Below are positions 35,886 through 46,320 of a stretch of 64,000 nt of DNA, piece by piece. Every line of letters begins with the position of its first letter. Positions within the stretch are counted from its first letter, which is position 1. The position numbers were made by a program, and so were the translations under genes. The DNA is from Ischnura elegans (Eukaryota > Arthropoda > Insecta > Odonata > Coenagrionidae), in NCBI RefSeq assembly GCF_921293095.1, contig NC_060258.1:3658001-3722000 (forward strand). The letters are read 5' to 3'. The notes under the pieces were generated by a model. It searched no databases. It was not told where the DNA came from and saw only the letters and a list, made by a program, of their open reading frames with translations.

Positions 35886-35922
35886 GACCTCTCCTCAATG
35901 GAGGAGTTTATTTTTATCAGGG

Positions 35923-36809
35923 TTGAAAGGGATTCATTTGTGAACGTCTCTCCTATTCCGATTCCTTTCATTAGAATCGCCCAATGCTTACTTTCAGATC
36001 GAACGCCATTCTTCCCCGTAAACCATTTACGTTTTTACGTACACCCTATCACATGCAATGCTCCACAACTATATATCCAGTCCCCAATCTACATCTGCTG
36101 CAATCTAATCCAAACGTCTTCATTTATGACCTATCTACACGGATGAACATTTAGCCTTCACGCTGAACACTTCTCCATTGTCGCAAGTCCTTAAACCAAA
36201 TCGCAGATGTGGACTGAATCCCGGAACACCTGGACTAAGTCGAAAACTGGATTATCACCAGGAAGCTTCAACTTAACCCTAAAAAACTCAGGTGACACAG
36301 TTAACAAGGAAGAACGAACGCTCCACATGAATCGTGATTTACTGTGGTACCTATAGAATCAGGCGAGGCAAAACACAATGAAATTTTTAGTAGGTACTGT
36401 GGATGAAAACATGACTCGGCGAGCAAACAACACAGCACCAATCAAAGAGTCGTAAGGTGCATCACCAGCAATAAAACTGCAATGTTTATTGCACTATTAA
36501 AACAAAAGAATTTGAAACTACAGACAATACGCAAGTGCTCCCGGTTAATATGAGGACTGGAAAGGAGAAGGTTATCTGCCCAAGGCTGTTGCTATGTCGT
36601 ATATATATAACCATTGTTTTGCTGTTTGTCAGGACACTTTTTAAAAATTAGTGTCTAAAGAAGATGAAGATCCGAGCTACCTTTCCGTTTCGTAACTTAA
36701 TTTCAACTCTTCATTCATGCGGCAAAAATTCACTAAAAATCGAGTCAACATGAAATCTCATCATTTATAACGCAAAATCCATAGCAACCTAGTTTCTTTC
36801 ATGCACCGC
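35923..36809. other. No gene identified
   Basis: No motif-bearing frame or repeat terminus was found. A short TA-dinucleotide tract lies near 36600. Confidence 0.4.
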
Positions 36810-37365
36810 ATGGGCATTAGGGTTATGACTTTTTGTACAAAATTTGATTTCCTGTGCCACAAAAGGATGAACTTTTGCCCAAAAATAACGTTAGAAGTCT
36901 TAGTTTTGTTCTATTTTATAAAAAAGTCACCCCCAACAAGAAATTGCTAATTAGAATTTCAGCCATATAAAGGGTTCATTCCTGTTCTTTCTAGTCTCTT
37001 GTCAAACGTTCTTCAAAGATCTCAATCTGTATAATGGAACTCTATAGAGTAGTCTGGATGTTTGTAAGACTCTATGAAGTTTTCTATGTCAGTATTGTAT
37101 TTTATATTACTTAATATAAGTGTCCAGAAAGTTCCAGAAAATTCTCCAATTTTTTATTATATAACTGTATGCGTTTGTGATGTTCTTATTATTTCTTATT
37201 CTTAATTTATTATTAAATTGTTCCAAGTCTCCAACTGCAATTTGAAATCGTAATGTCTCATAAGGTAAGTGGAACTACTAATGAAAGGAAAAAGAAGATC
37301 TGGGAGAAGAATCTTACTCAATACACAAAGGAAAAGAATAACTGTTCCACTAGAAGAACAGTCAC

Positions 37366-37647
37366 TTGAAAAGAACAGCAGGGTACCACCGAAAATACAA
37401 CTTTTTGGCCTTATCTAACCCTTGGAACATCTATCAAAGGAAGGAAGGAAAAAGAAAAAAAGATTACGAAAGAAGTTACAAGTTTGCGGTGAAAGAAATT
37501 AAATTTCCTAACTTTATCAAATCAAGTAGGGCAATCAAAACTAGAACATGTGCTAAAATCTATGATGAATGTATAAAGCGAGGAAAATACTATTCTTTGA
37601 GAGAAGTATTTCACATAACAAAAGATAATAATGTGGTTGTGCTGTGA
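37366..37647 (+). pseudogene. Decayed lysine-rich frame inside the 8-bp-TSD element
   Basis: A plus-strand frame of about 90 codons, very rich in K, R, N and Y, sits centrally in the element. Adjacent frames from about 37253 (ATGTCTCATAAGG) to 38450 are open only in pieces, as expected of an old transposase or accessory gene broken by stops and frameshifts. No catalytic motif can be assigned. Confidence 0.3.
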
Positions 37648-38589
37648 GGTTAGAAAGTTATATAATCCACAGATTGAGAGTAAAGGAAAAGTAGGGTATT
37701 CTACTGAAAAGGCAGCAAGTAATGAATATATCCATCCATCCAAAAGAAGTTGCTGTTGAGGAAGAAGATGCCTTTGGCATCTACTTCCTCAACAGCAACT
37801 GCAACAATAATGCCAGCTTGTGTATCAGAGACTGAGAGTGAATATAAAGGGTCTGAAGAAGAAGAATCCGCAAGCACATGTATGAAGCACAGCAAACCAA
37901 AACTGCAACAAAGTTAGTAATATATTTAAATTTATCATCCTGCACAGCATCAGTAGTTTGTAAACAGCTATTTTAAGATGGGATTAATGTGGATATGCAT
38001 TCACAATTGGGTATTTACAGATCCACTATTTGAAGCCGTTACAATAAAAGAAGAAATGAAGAAAACGCTAGAGTTAGAAACATTTTTAAACTAAAAAAAA
38101 TATTGGAAATTATAATCGAGACTAATGGAAAAATTTATGGAAAAGTGTAAAGATGATTGTTGCTAACACTACAAATGTGAATACCGGAAGAAAGAATGGG
38201 GTTGTCATAAGTCATTCAGAGTTCGATGGAAAGAAACTAGAAAAGCCACACTTCATTGCCTGTCAGTACCAAGTTCTTGATGGAGTTCTTCGCTTAGTAA
38301 TGGATAATGAAATTTAAGAAAAAGAGACATTTCCCATCATTGAATATCCATTTATTCTGAAACTTGTATATAATTATGAACAGTGTAAAATGAAATCCAA
38401 CAATAGTAAAGAAGAGATTACTAAATCAGTAGAATGACGTGATGATGTGAAATTTCTATTTCATTTTACTCTAGTTTTCAGTTTTTTTTTAAGAAAATGA
38501 AAGATTTCCAAAGGTAAATTTTCAGAAAATTCCTAATTTAAGTAATGTGAGGTGGAATTTCCGAGCAACACTAGTTATTTTAACATTTA

Positions 38590-38834
38590 TTCTTTTACCA
38601 GAAGAAAAATTTGTAAAAAACGGGGTTCTAAGCAGAGGGTTTTAAACTACTTTTAACACTTTTTATAACTGAAATAATTTCATTCTTCAACGAATTCTTT
38701 TTTAAATTCATGATTTATCAATGTTACTAACTACCTCCATTTCTATCTTTCATGAAGATATGTAATTGTGTTTTATATTTCGGTGGTGGGGGTTGGTCCC
38801 GTCCCCCCGGACCTCCCCCCTCGCTACGCCATTG
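38590..38834 (-). mobile_element. Family D element, copy 3 (nested, inverted)
   Basis: Read on the minus strand it starts CAATGGCGTAGCGAGGGG, runs through G/C homopolymers and then an AT-rich body with 'acacaatta', like the copy at 7491. It lies inside the 36818-39080 transposon and so is younger than that insertion. Confidence 0.55.
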
Positions 38835-39088
38835 CACAGGTGTGTGTTGATACATAAGTGCTATAAAATTGCATAATTATGATTTCATTTATAATCTAAA
38901 TAAAAAACGTCTACAAAATGTGTTTTTCACCTTATAAGTTAATATTATAAAAGAAGTTTTTTGGGTTGGGGTGACCTTATTTAAAAAGAAAATAGAAATA
39001 ATGTCTTTTTCTTTAGTTTTGTACAAAAGTTCATCAATTTATAGCACAGGAATATGGGGTTACAAAAAGTCATAACCCTAATGGGCAT

Positions 39089-39913
39089 ATACTAAATGCC
39101 CTTTAAGTGCATAGAATTATGTAGCGTTGATTAAAAAATTTTTCTCGAATTTATACACAGCAGGGAAGTTGCTTCGTGCCAATCAACGGGACACAGTTAC
39201 CAGGAAATATACGGCCATTCACCTGGGTGAGAAATTCCTTGATTGATCGTTTAAGGCTCAACCATGGCTAGCAATGTTTTCAAGAGGAAATATGATTGTC
39301 CTTTGTACAAAGAATTGCATGGTGATTGTGGTGCAGGCACTCAAACTAAAACACAATACTGATGTAATCATCGAAAGGCATGCGGGTAAATCAACAATAT
39401 AAACAGACCAGTCACTCAGCTTAGTACTCTCTCCATCAATCGTATATTATTAACTTGATATTTCCATATAAATTACATAGAAACACTACATAAACTAACA
39501 TCGATCAGACAATTAAACATTGATCAATCACACAATTGACATTGACATAACATTGAAAAATCTTCTTGAGACAAAGTGCCTGCAGTTCTTATCGATAGTG
39601 TTGCAATGCAATGCGCTTTCAAATGTAAATAATTTTCTACCAGTAAAAAAATAGCAGTTAAACATAAACGAACAAATTAATTAGTCTATGAAAATATAGA
39701 CGAGTAAAATTACTTGAACATTTATTTAATTAGGTCACAGACGAAACAAAATATTATTATACCATTTTCAACATTATGGGACATTTTTGTATTTCATACA
39801 AGCAGTTCTTGTAATAATAAGAATTATTGACCTTGATTGCTAACAATTACCAAAAACTAGTCAACTAAAACTTAACCCTGTGTGTTTGCAAATGAAAAAA
39901 GGTGGATCTATTA
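39089..39913. other. Downstream flank of the zinc-finger gene
   Basis: AT-rich sequence without its own gene. It probably includes the 3' untranslated region and terminator zone of the minus-strand zinc-finger gene. Confidence 0.4.
39721..39726 (-). terminator. Candidate poly(A) signal AATAAA
   Basis: A canonical AATAAA on the minus strand lies about 370 nt past the stop codon of the zinc-finger gene. Position and orientation are suitable, but such hexamers are common in AT-rich DNA. Confidence 0.35.
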
Positions 39914-40097
39914 AGAGAAAGTCTTTCCAAATTCATTGCAAGAATAAGGCTTCTTTTCGATAAACCAGTTTGAGTAGGACAAGGTTTTCTTTGGTAGTGT
40001 AAGACTTTTCACATTCACTGCACGAATATGGTTTCTTCTTCATATGAGTAAGAATGTGACAGACAAGGTGACTCTTTTGAGAGAAAGACATATCACA
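39914..40097 (-). pseudogene. Decayed zinc fingers downstream of the stop codon
   Basis: In frame with the gene after its TAA, the minus strand still reads C-D-M-S-F-S-Q-K-S-H-L-V-C-H-I-L-T-H, then a finger start Y-S-C-S-E-C-E-K-S-Y whose histidines are lost. After a frameshift a third start (Y-S-C-N-E-F-G-K-T-F-S) lacks its second cysteine. These are former members of the finger array, now in the 3' untranslated region, and show that the array was once at least two to three fingers longer. Confidence 0.8.
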
Positions 40098-41680
40098 TTA
40101 ATTGAAAGAAGGATTCTCCTTCGTATGAGTCCGAATGTGACGGACAAGGGTAATCTTTTGAGAGAAAGACTTATCACATTCATTGCAAGAATAAGGTTTC
40201 TCCTTCATATGAGTCCGCATGTGACAGACGAGGTTACTCTTTTGAGAGAAAGACTTTTCACATTCATCGCAGGTATAAGGTTTCTCCTTCGTATGAGTCC
40301 GAATGTGACTGACAAGGGTACTCCTATGAGAGAAAAACTTATCACATTCATTGCAAAAATAAGGTTTCTCCTTCGTATGAGTCCGAATATGACAAACAAG
40401 GATGCTCTTTCTGTGGAAAGACTTTTCACACTTATTGCAAGAATAAGGATTCTCCTTCGTATGAGTCCGCATGTGAAAGACAAGGGTATTCTTTTGAGAG
40501 AAGGACTTATCACATTGATTGCAAGAATAAGGTTTCTCCTTCGTATGAGTCCGAATGTGACTGACAAGGGTAGTCTGATGAGAGAAAGACTTTTCACATA
40601 CATTGCAAGAATAAGGTTTCTCCTTCGTATGAGTCCGGATGTGATTAACAAGGGTAGTCTTATGAGAGAAAGAATTATCACATACATTGCAAGAATAAGG
40701 TTTCTCCTTCGTATGAGTCCGATAGTGACGGACAAGGTTACTATTTCGAGAGAAAGACTTATCACATTCATTGCAAGAATAAGGTTTCTCCTTCGTGTGA
40801 GTCCGAATGTGATTGAGAAGGGTACTATCTTGAGTGAAAGACTTACCACATTCATAGCAAGAATGAGGTTTTATCTTCGTAAGAGTCCGGGTCTGACGGA
40901 CAAGGCTGCCTTTTTCAGGGAAAGACTTTTCACATTCACTGCAGGAATAAGACTTCTTTGTTGTGTGTCGACTAGCTGTGCATGATTTCCCATCTACAAT
41001 GAAGCTTCTCTTCACTTCCCTCACATTTTTATTCTCCTTTGTTCCTCCAAAGTTTGCCTTAAAAAGCCCATTTCCTTCTTGTCTCACCTCTTGTCTTTTA
41101 CTCATCAGATGATTTAAACTTTTCGAGATGGGCTGACACGACCTTTTAGTTTCTCTCTTAGAAACAAAGGTTTTGAGGGACGAATCTTTTCCAATTGACA
41201 AATTTGAATCAATATCCAAATTGCCAGAACCAAAATGAATCTCGTGGTGCTTTATGAGATCATATTTGGCATTGAATGAATCTTCGCAGTTGAAGCAATG
41301 ACAAGATTCTTTCCTTAAACTGGCACGCTTCCCGGGATTTTTAATCATGCAAGTACTTTTCACTTTGTTTTCCTGTATGGCTGCCTTAGAACCATTCTTC
41401 CCATTCTTGAAAAACTTGATGGTGTCTGCATTATTACGACAACCTGTCTCCCCAGCAATAGTCATTGTTGCTCTATCCCCTCTGATTTTAGATGCAAAGC
41501 TAGATTTCGAATGTACCCGTCCATCATTAGGATTTGAGCACGTTATTTTCTCAGCAAGCAAGATATCACATTTTTTAATGTCTTTATCGATCACCTTCCT
41601 GCCTTTCCTTGAATGTGATGCTCTAATCTTTGGTTCATGGACTGTAAACAAGCCTAAGGCTCGTTCAGAAGCTGGGGACA
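40098..41680 (-). CDS. C2H2 zinc-finger protein, terminal coding exon
   Basis: This exon supplies the DNA-binding half of a probable nuclear transcription regulator. It starts after a TTCTTTTCTAG acceptor; its first two bases complete a valine codon with the exon at 50230-50158. Numbering in the exon: a lone C2H2 finger lies at about 129-149 (C-F-N-C ... H-H-E-I-H), then a basic linker, then a tandem array from about 245 to 522. The first array finger is degenerate (Gln and Leu replace both histidines); nine canonical fingers follow with 28-residue period and T-K-E-K-P linkers in place of the usual TGEKP. Helix residues (-1 to 6) vary between fingers: QDSTLLN, RNSNLVR, HKTTLVN, HQTTLVS, QKNTLVF, RKSILVC, HRSTLVS, QKSNLVC, QKITLVR. 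The 84-nt repeats are close in sequence, indicating recent internal expansion. The array stops at TAA inside what was the next finger. Confidence 0.93.
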
Positions 41681-41684
41681 CTAG

Positions 41685-42045
41685 AAAAGAATTTCACATT
41701 AAAAATAAGTGAAGACAGGCATGAAATCTACGACTCGTTGAACTAATTTATAACAGCAATTAGACATATATCAAGGTAGCTACTTTAACCGATTCTTAGG
41801 TTAGACAATATCCACATAACAAGGTGTCAGTTAATCTTTACTTTTATGGTGGTTTCCATACATTTATTCACAAATTTAATGGCACTGCTCCTAAGAGAAA
41901 TTGGGCAAAATATTGCATACTAACCTCAAGTATCTACTCCAGAAAACATCTCAATGCACTTTTTCATGCACAAATGTAATCTTACACTGAATTTACAAAT
42001 GCCATGCACACACATAATGTTGAACTGAAAATATTATCATCATTA
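41685..42045 (-). other. Start of the 8.5-kb last intron
   Basis: Intron sequence of the zinc-finger gene between its terminal exon and the first intronic transposon. No further exon is required, because the exons at 50.2 kb and 41.68 kb join in phase. Confidence 0.6.
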
Positions 42046-42451
42046 TTAACCCATTATTCCCCAGACTGTATGTAACGGTTTTAAATTTGGTTTTTATTAT
42101 TATTATTATTATTTTTGGTTTTTATTAATTAAAAACCTGTTTCAACCAATGCGTTTCTCAAACACTCATTCTATCGTCTCCAACATTTAATGCATCGTAA
42201 GCTGAATGTAATTTCTGCAAAGTAAGACTGCCATTCAATGACTTTGGAATAACTGGCCGGGCCCTGTATCTATTCCACATGGGCGCGCAACGGTTCGAAT
42301 CTACAAAGTAACAACTTGTAAAGATTACCATCATGGAAATCTATTAGCAATTAACTCATAACTTTATTATCCCACAACCTGAGAGCAACACAATGCCGCT
42401 AAAATGCCATCAGAAGAGTACGTTGTTCAATTCAAAAGCCATATTGACGAG

Positions 42452-42637
42452 TGTTGTAATGTGAAAATTAATATTTTGTAGGGTTTTGCATTTTTACGTT
42501 CAAGGTGATGATGAATGTTTGTTTTGTTTTTTATTTACGTTGCTAATATAAAAGTGATTGTTGTGCGGCCTTGGGATATTGAAGACGAATAAAAATAGTT
42601 TAAGACGTAAAGAAGATTTTTTTTTCGTTTTTTGATA
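42452..42637 (+). repeat. Copia 5' LTR
   Basis: This LTR begins TGTTGTAATG; its last two bases are TA where the 3' LTR has the canonical CA. It contains AATAAAA near its 3' part. The primer-binding region follows immediately. Confidence 0.9.
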
Positions 42638-42769
42638 GATTATGAGACTTAAACACTAAGTGTTGATGCGAAGCGAAGTTTTTCTTTTGATGGTGTGAAC
42701 GGCGAATACGTTTGAGGTTAGAAGAAGTGAACCCCATAATTGTTCTTTGTAAGTTCGGAATTATCAAAA

Positions 42770-43675
42770 ATGGCGGAAGAAAAGAAGACGTGTATCCCAA
42801 TACTCGACAGCGATAATTACGATGTATGGGCTGTAAGAATTGAAGCTTTTTTAATGAAGAAAGATTGTTGGGAAGCGGTAAAGGGTTTCCATCCATACAT
42901 AACATTCGGCAGTGATGGAAACGAGATAGAAATGGAAGACGAAAGCCAACTCCCACCACAAGAGGTTAGGCGCCGTCAGCGACAAAATCAACAGGCCAGA
43001 GCCATTATTATACAATACGTATATGATTCATTTTTGGATGATATCGTGGGACTGGACCTAGCGAAGGATATGTGGGAGGCATTAAGAGACATGTGTACCA
43101 CTTACGACGTGTTCCAGGAGATAATGTTCCTAAAGGAAAAGGTAAATACCGAAAAAACGGAAGACCTTTCCATGATGGAGTACATGAGCAAGATCCAGAA
43201 TTACAACCGTAAAATTACTAAGTGTGGCATTAATCTCCCGGATAGAGCACTGGCTGCGTTCTACCTCATGGGTCTGCCTCGAGAAAAATATGCTGGGTTT
43301 ATACGAAGTATTTACAGAACAAATGAAGGAGACATAACATCCAAATATGTTAAGTCCCAACTCCTGCTAGAAGATAAGAGAATGAAAAATGAGGATTACG
43401 CGAAGATAGAAGAACACAAGGTTCTCAAGGTAAAGAAGAAGCCAAACAGACCTAAAGTAAGCAGTGAAAATAAATCACAAAATGCTCCAAAGAAACCTAT
43501 TGGGAGGAGATACATTTGTTTCACATGTGGAATGGAGGGGCATACTGCAAGATTTTGTTCTGCCATACAGAAGGAAGATGAAGAAGAGAAGAATTCATCA
43601 GCATCAGTAGTATCAAGAGGCTATAAAGTACTCTGCATGCAAAGAAATCCAAACCATGCAAACAACGGCATATGA
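42770..43675 (+). CDS. Copia gag polyprotein (301 aa)
   Basis: Gag packages element RNA into cytoplasmic particles. The ATG in AAAAATGG context starts a 301-residue frame. The N-terminal region (L-D-S-D-N-Y-D-V-W, then a segment with W-E-A-L) is typical of Copia gag; a retroviral-type zinc knuckle C-F-T-C-G-M-E-G-H-T-A-R-F-C (CX2CX4HX4C) lies at about 250-263. The frame closes with TGA at 43673, but homology continues in the same frame into protease, so this stop is probably a mutated tryptophan codon in a formerly continuous gag-pol. The gag frame is otherwise intact. Confidence 0.9.
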   Translation: MAEEKKTCIPILDSDNYDVWAVRIEAFLMKKDCWEAVKGFHPYITFGSDGNEIEMEDESQLPPQEVRRRQRQNQQARAIIIQYVYDSFLDDIVGLDLAKDMWEALRDMCTTYDVFQEIMFLKEKVNTEKTEDLSMMEYMSKIQNYNRKITKCGINLPDRALAAFYLMGLPREKYAGFIRSIYRTNEGDITSKYVKSQLLLEDKRMKNEDYAKIEEHKVLKVKKKPNRPKVSSENKSQNAPKKPIGRRYICFTCGMEGHTARFCSAIQKEDEEEKNSSASVVSRGYKVLCMQRNPNHANNGI

Positions 43676-44240
43676 TTACTGGATTCAGCAGTATCGGATC
43701 ACATGAGCCCTAGGAAAGATTAGTTAGTTGATTTCAAACCCCTCTCTGGAGAAGTAACTGTGGGTGATGGTACATCACTTAAAATAGAAGGTCAAGGATC
43801 AGTGACCATCCAGATGTCGAATGAATGTGGTGGATGGAAAATAAAGTTAACTAATGTGTTATATATTCCTTGCCTCCAAGACAATTTGATTTCGGAAGGG
43901 AAATTAGAAGAGAAGGGCTTGACCATTGTGAGGAGAGACGGAAAGACTACTGTTTGCGACGAAGAAGCTACTCTGTTCCAGGGGTATCGCGTTGGTTTCC
44001 TGTATTACCTCACTACTGAAGGGAGTGCTTCTATTTCACAAATAAGAAAAGAAGCTGAAGAACATGAAGGTATGAAAGCATGTAAAATTGCAGCAACAAC
44101 ATGGCACAACCGTTTGGGACACCTGCACCATGAAGGGATGATGAAGATAGAACCATTGCGGAACTTAATGAGTAAGAAGACAGAAGAAGAATGTGAAGCA
44201 TGTATACAGGGAAAGTTTAAGAGACTGAAATTTTCCTTTT
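43676..44240 (+). pseudogene. Copia protease and integrase N-terminal remnant
   Basis: In the same frame as gag, L-D-S-A-V-S-D-H-M matches the Copia protease active-site region, but the D-S-G motif has become D-S-A. A TAG stop follows 15 codons later. Beyond it the open frame 43760-44254 carries the integrase zinc-binding start: W-H-N-R-L-G-H (44100 region) and E-C-E-A-C-I-Q-G-K-F-K-R. The sequence then breaks at a deletion junction near 44240. Confidence 0.85.
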
Positions 44241-44694
44241 TGGGCAGGGGATAGAGATGATCGAAAGTCTGTCACTGGGTATGTTATCACGCTGGGAGGT
44301 GGAGCAATGATTTGGAAAAAGCAGGAAGCAGAGAAGCATAGCCACCTCAAGCACGCATGCTGAGTATGTTGCTATTTATGAATGTGTGTGTGAAATCCAG
44401 TGGATGAGGCCGTTTTTTTGTGAATTGAAGCAAAGCAGCCTCATTCCAAAGACCTGCACCATTTTTTGTGATAACCAAGGTGCCATATACATTGCCAATA
44501 ATGACATAGTAAAAGAGAGGAGTAAACATTTCGTGGTAAAATACAACTATGTCCGAGAGGCTGTGAAGGAGGGAGAGATTTCATTGAAATATGTGAAATC
44601 TGATAGTAACATTGCAGACTGTTTGACAAAGAGTTTGTCTGGACCTAAGACATTATTGTTTGCCAAAGAAATGGGCATAATTAAGTTGGAGTAA
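44241..44694 (+). pseudogene. Copia RNase H remnant
   Basis: Immediately after the junction the frame reads W-A-G-D-R-D-D-R-K-S-V-T-G-Y, the start of Copia RNase H. An extra A in the run at 44316-44320 shifts the frame. The second part (T-H-A-E-Y, then C-D-N-Q-G-A-I and H-F-V-V-K-Y-N-Y-V-R-E) continues to TAA at 44692. The core acidic residues are still recognisable, but the protein is broken. Confidence 0.85.
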
Positions 44695-44771
44695 GAAACT
44701 CACAACTAAAGTTACGAAGTTATGTATGATGTTTTTTGTGTTCCTTTCCATCATCCTCGAATGAGGGGAGG

Positions 44772-44957
44772 TGTTGTAATGTGAAAATCAATATTTTGTA
44801 GGGTTTTGCATTTTTACGTTCAAGGTGATGATGAGTGTTTGTTTTGTTTTTTATTTACGTTGCTAATATAAAAGTGATTGTAGTGCGGCCTTGGGATATT
44901 GAAGACGAATAAAAATAGTTTAAGACGTAAAGAAGATTTTTTTTCCGTTTTTTGACA
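44772..44957 (+). repeat. Copia 3' LTR
   Basis: This 186-bp LTR runs from TGTTGTAATG to GACA, preceded by the polypurine tract at 44763-44771 and followed by ACGAG. Confidence 0.9.
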
Positions 44958-45383
44958 ACGAGCTGCTTTTGCTTATAGAAAAGCCCCGCGGTCTACCAGA
45001 GAATTCCCATCGTTGCGTAAACGCAACATTATTTAAAATAACCTGATTTTTTTCCGGTAACAATGAAAGTGAATGGCAAAAATAAACATGATGAATAATG
45101 AAACTTAGAACTAATACAAAACATTAGCTACAGTAAGATTATTCAAGAAATCTTACAGAAAAATCATTTACAATTTACGGTGATTCAATTCCTTGAAAAA
45201 CGCAAATTTTGAATAAAAAAATATAATTATATCAATGAAAATGTTAGCGAAAGTGGCATAATAAGAACTAGAGATATTTCAAAAAGTCAGAAAACCGATG
45301 AAAAAAATATACTGAAGTAAAGGTTTTTTCTGAAAAATATAATTCATTTATGTTGCGTTTACGCAACGCTGGGGATTCATGGG

Positions 45384-45737
45384 TTAGATGCGAATACTTT
45401 CTCGCAATGCAAGGCTAAAAATATGCAAAATAAAAATGGACAGCAACTACGCAGGTCAAAAGGTAATTGAAGTTCACAAAAAAATCATTGCCATCTTAAT
45501 AAATCATTGAGAGAAAGATAAATGGGTAATAATATGGCATATTATAAGAACTTACCTTCAAGGACAACATGCATTAAAAAAGAAATATTTGCAGTGCATA
45601 AACAAGAACACTAACAGTAGTAATAAAATATCATATTGTCTAAGGGGCACACCTCTATTCTAAAGAAACTTTCCTAACCACTACACCCTGCATTATTTAT
45701 AAAATTATTTCAAGTATAAAGGCATGGGGTATTAATG
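45384..45737. other. Intron sequence, no feature seen
   Basis: AT-rich intron sequence between the piggyBac-like MITE and a locally duplicated segment. Confidence 0.4.
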
Positions 45738-45897
45738 ATCACATACCATATGTCATTACATATTATATAAGGAAGGTCAGATGGGGTGCCTCATGTCCAA
45801 ATATCCGCGGTAATTGCCTTTCATTGGGTACATCGGATTCAAAGTGGGGAAAGCATCGCATTATGATCCGAAGTTTTATATTATGGCTACAGTGTAT
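45738..45897 (+). repeat. Tandem segmental duplication, unit 1 (left part)
   Basis: It aligns with 48088-48245 ('ggtcagatggggtgcctcat', 'gggaaagcatcgcatta', 'gaagttttatattatgg'). The unit resumes at 48028-48087 after the hAT-like element, and unit 2 follows without a gap. This makes a roughly 220-bp tandem duplication with unit 1 interrupted by a transposon. Confidence 0.8.
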
Positions 45898-46320
45898 CAG
45901 GGTTCCCACTCTACCTTAATAATGAAATTCACGGCCTTTTCCAGGTTTTCACGGTTATTTTTCAGGTTTTCACGTTTTTTTTATGTTTTCACGGTCTCAA
46001 TTTCGCTAAATTCACGGTCCGTTGCTAAGCCAACAATAAGAAAATCACTGGCCGTATATCAACAGAAAATTAACGTACGCGACAACCGCCGTGAATGTTA
46101 ACGCCGCATAGAAAAGTGATATCTGTTATGACGTGATCTATGGTTTGCAAAATTCAGGGCCGACTAAAGGTCTAGCCCAACCGCGCTCTTGCCTGGACGT
46201 CGAATACCCTTCGGAACTTCTTCCGTCCGGACACCCTAGGTCCTTTTTTAATTCCTTGCCGAGAGATTGTTTTTTGCGCACGTTGCTATTACTGCACAGT
46301 AACCGAATTTCCCCCACCCC

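Larger units (their letters stand above)
34105..35922. mobile_element. Composite inverted-repeat element carrying minisatellites
   Basis: The left end CCCTGATAAAAATATACTCC and the right end (reverse complement CCCTGATAAAAATAAACTCC) match at 19 of 20 positions, defining a 1.8-kb inverted-repeat element. No transposase is encoded and no clean target duplication is visible. Inside lie a 91-bp minisatellite, a family D element, a tRNA-derived SINE-like fragment and a 131-bp two-copy repeat. It is best described as a MITE-like element that accumulated repeats and insertions. Confidence 0.6.
36818..39080. mobile_element. DNA transposon with ~120-bp TIRs and 8-bp target duplication
   Basis: Both ends begin TAGGGTTATGACTTTTTGTA (identical over 20 nt) and remain alignable for about 120 nt. 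Identical 8-bp direct repeats ATGGGCAT flank the element (36810-36817 and 39081-39088). The TAGGG start and 8-bp duplication fit the hAT superfamily, although such long inverted repeats are unusual there. Inside are only decayed frames and a nested family D element in opposite orientation, so this copy is non-autonomous. Confidence 0.8.
42452..44957 (+). mobile_element. Ty1/Copia LTR retrotransposon, internally deleted
   Basis: A 2,506-bp element flanked by the 5-bp target duplication ACGAG (42447-42451 and 44958-44962). It has two 186-bp LTRs with five differences (about 2.7%), a gag frame, a broken protease/integrase-N region, and then a direct join to the RNase H domain. Most of integrase and all of the reverse transcriptase core are missing. 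A polypurine tract GAGGGGAGG precedes the 3' LTR. The RNase H-last order and HHCC integrase start identify Copia, not Gypsy. The copy cannot move on its own. Confidence 0.93.
42050..45383. mobile_element. piggyBac-like MITE, split by a Copia insertion
   Basis: The left end CCCATTATTCCCCAG follows TTAA (42046-42049). The right end, read in reverse, starts CCCATGAATCCCCAG and abuts TTAG, a one-base variant of the expected TTAA. Removing the Copia element and one copy of its 5-bp duplication leaves about 820 bp. This aligns with the two outer parts of the related elements at 51481-52494 and 58842-61471, including the subterminal near-palindrome GTTGCGTAAACGCAAC. TTAA targets and CCC-starting ends fit the piggyBac superfamily. 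It has no coding capacity and lies in an intron. Confidence 0.8.

Noticed and set aside
40205..40855. 216-codon minus-strand frame with repeated L-I-R-R-R-N-L-I-L-A-M
   Set aside because: It is an alternative frame of the same zinc-finger repeats; the frame with C2H2 ligands is clearly the coding one.
40044..40985. Long plus-strand open frame of 313 codons with a repetitive R-I-R-F-L-L-R-M-S-P pattern
   Set aside because: It is the antisense shadow of the 84-nt zinc-finger repeats on the minus strand.
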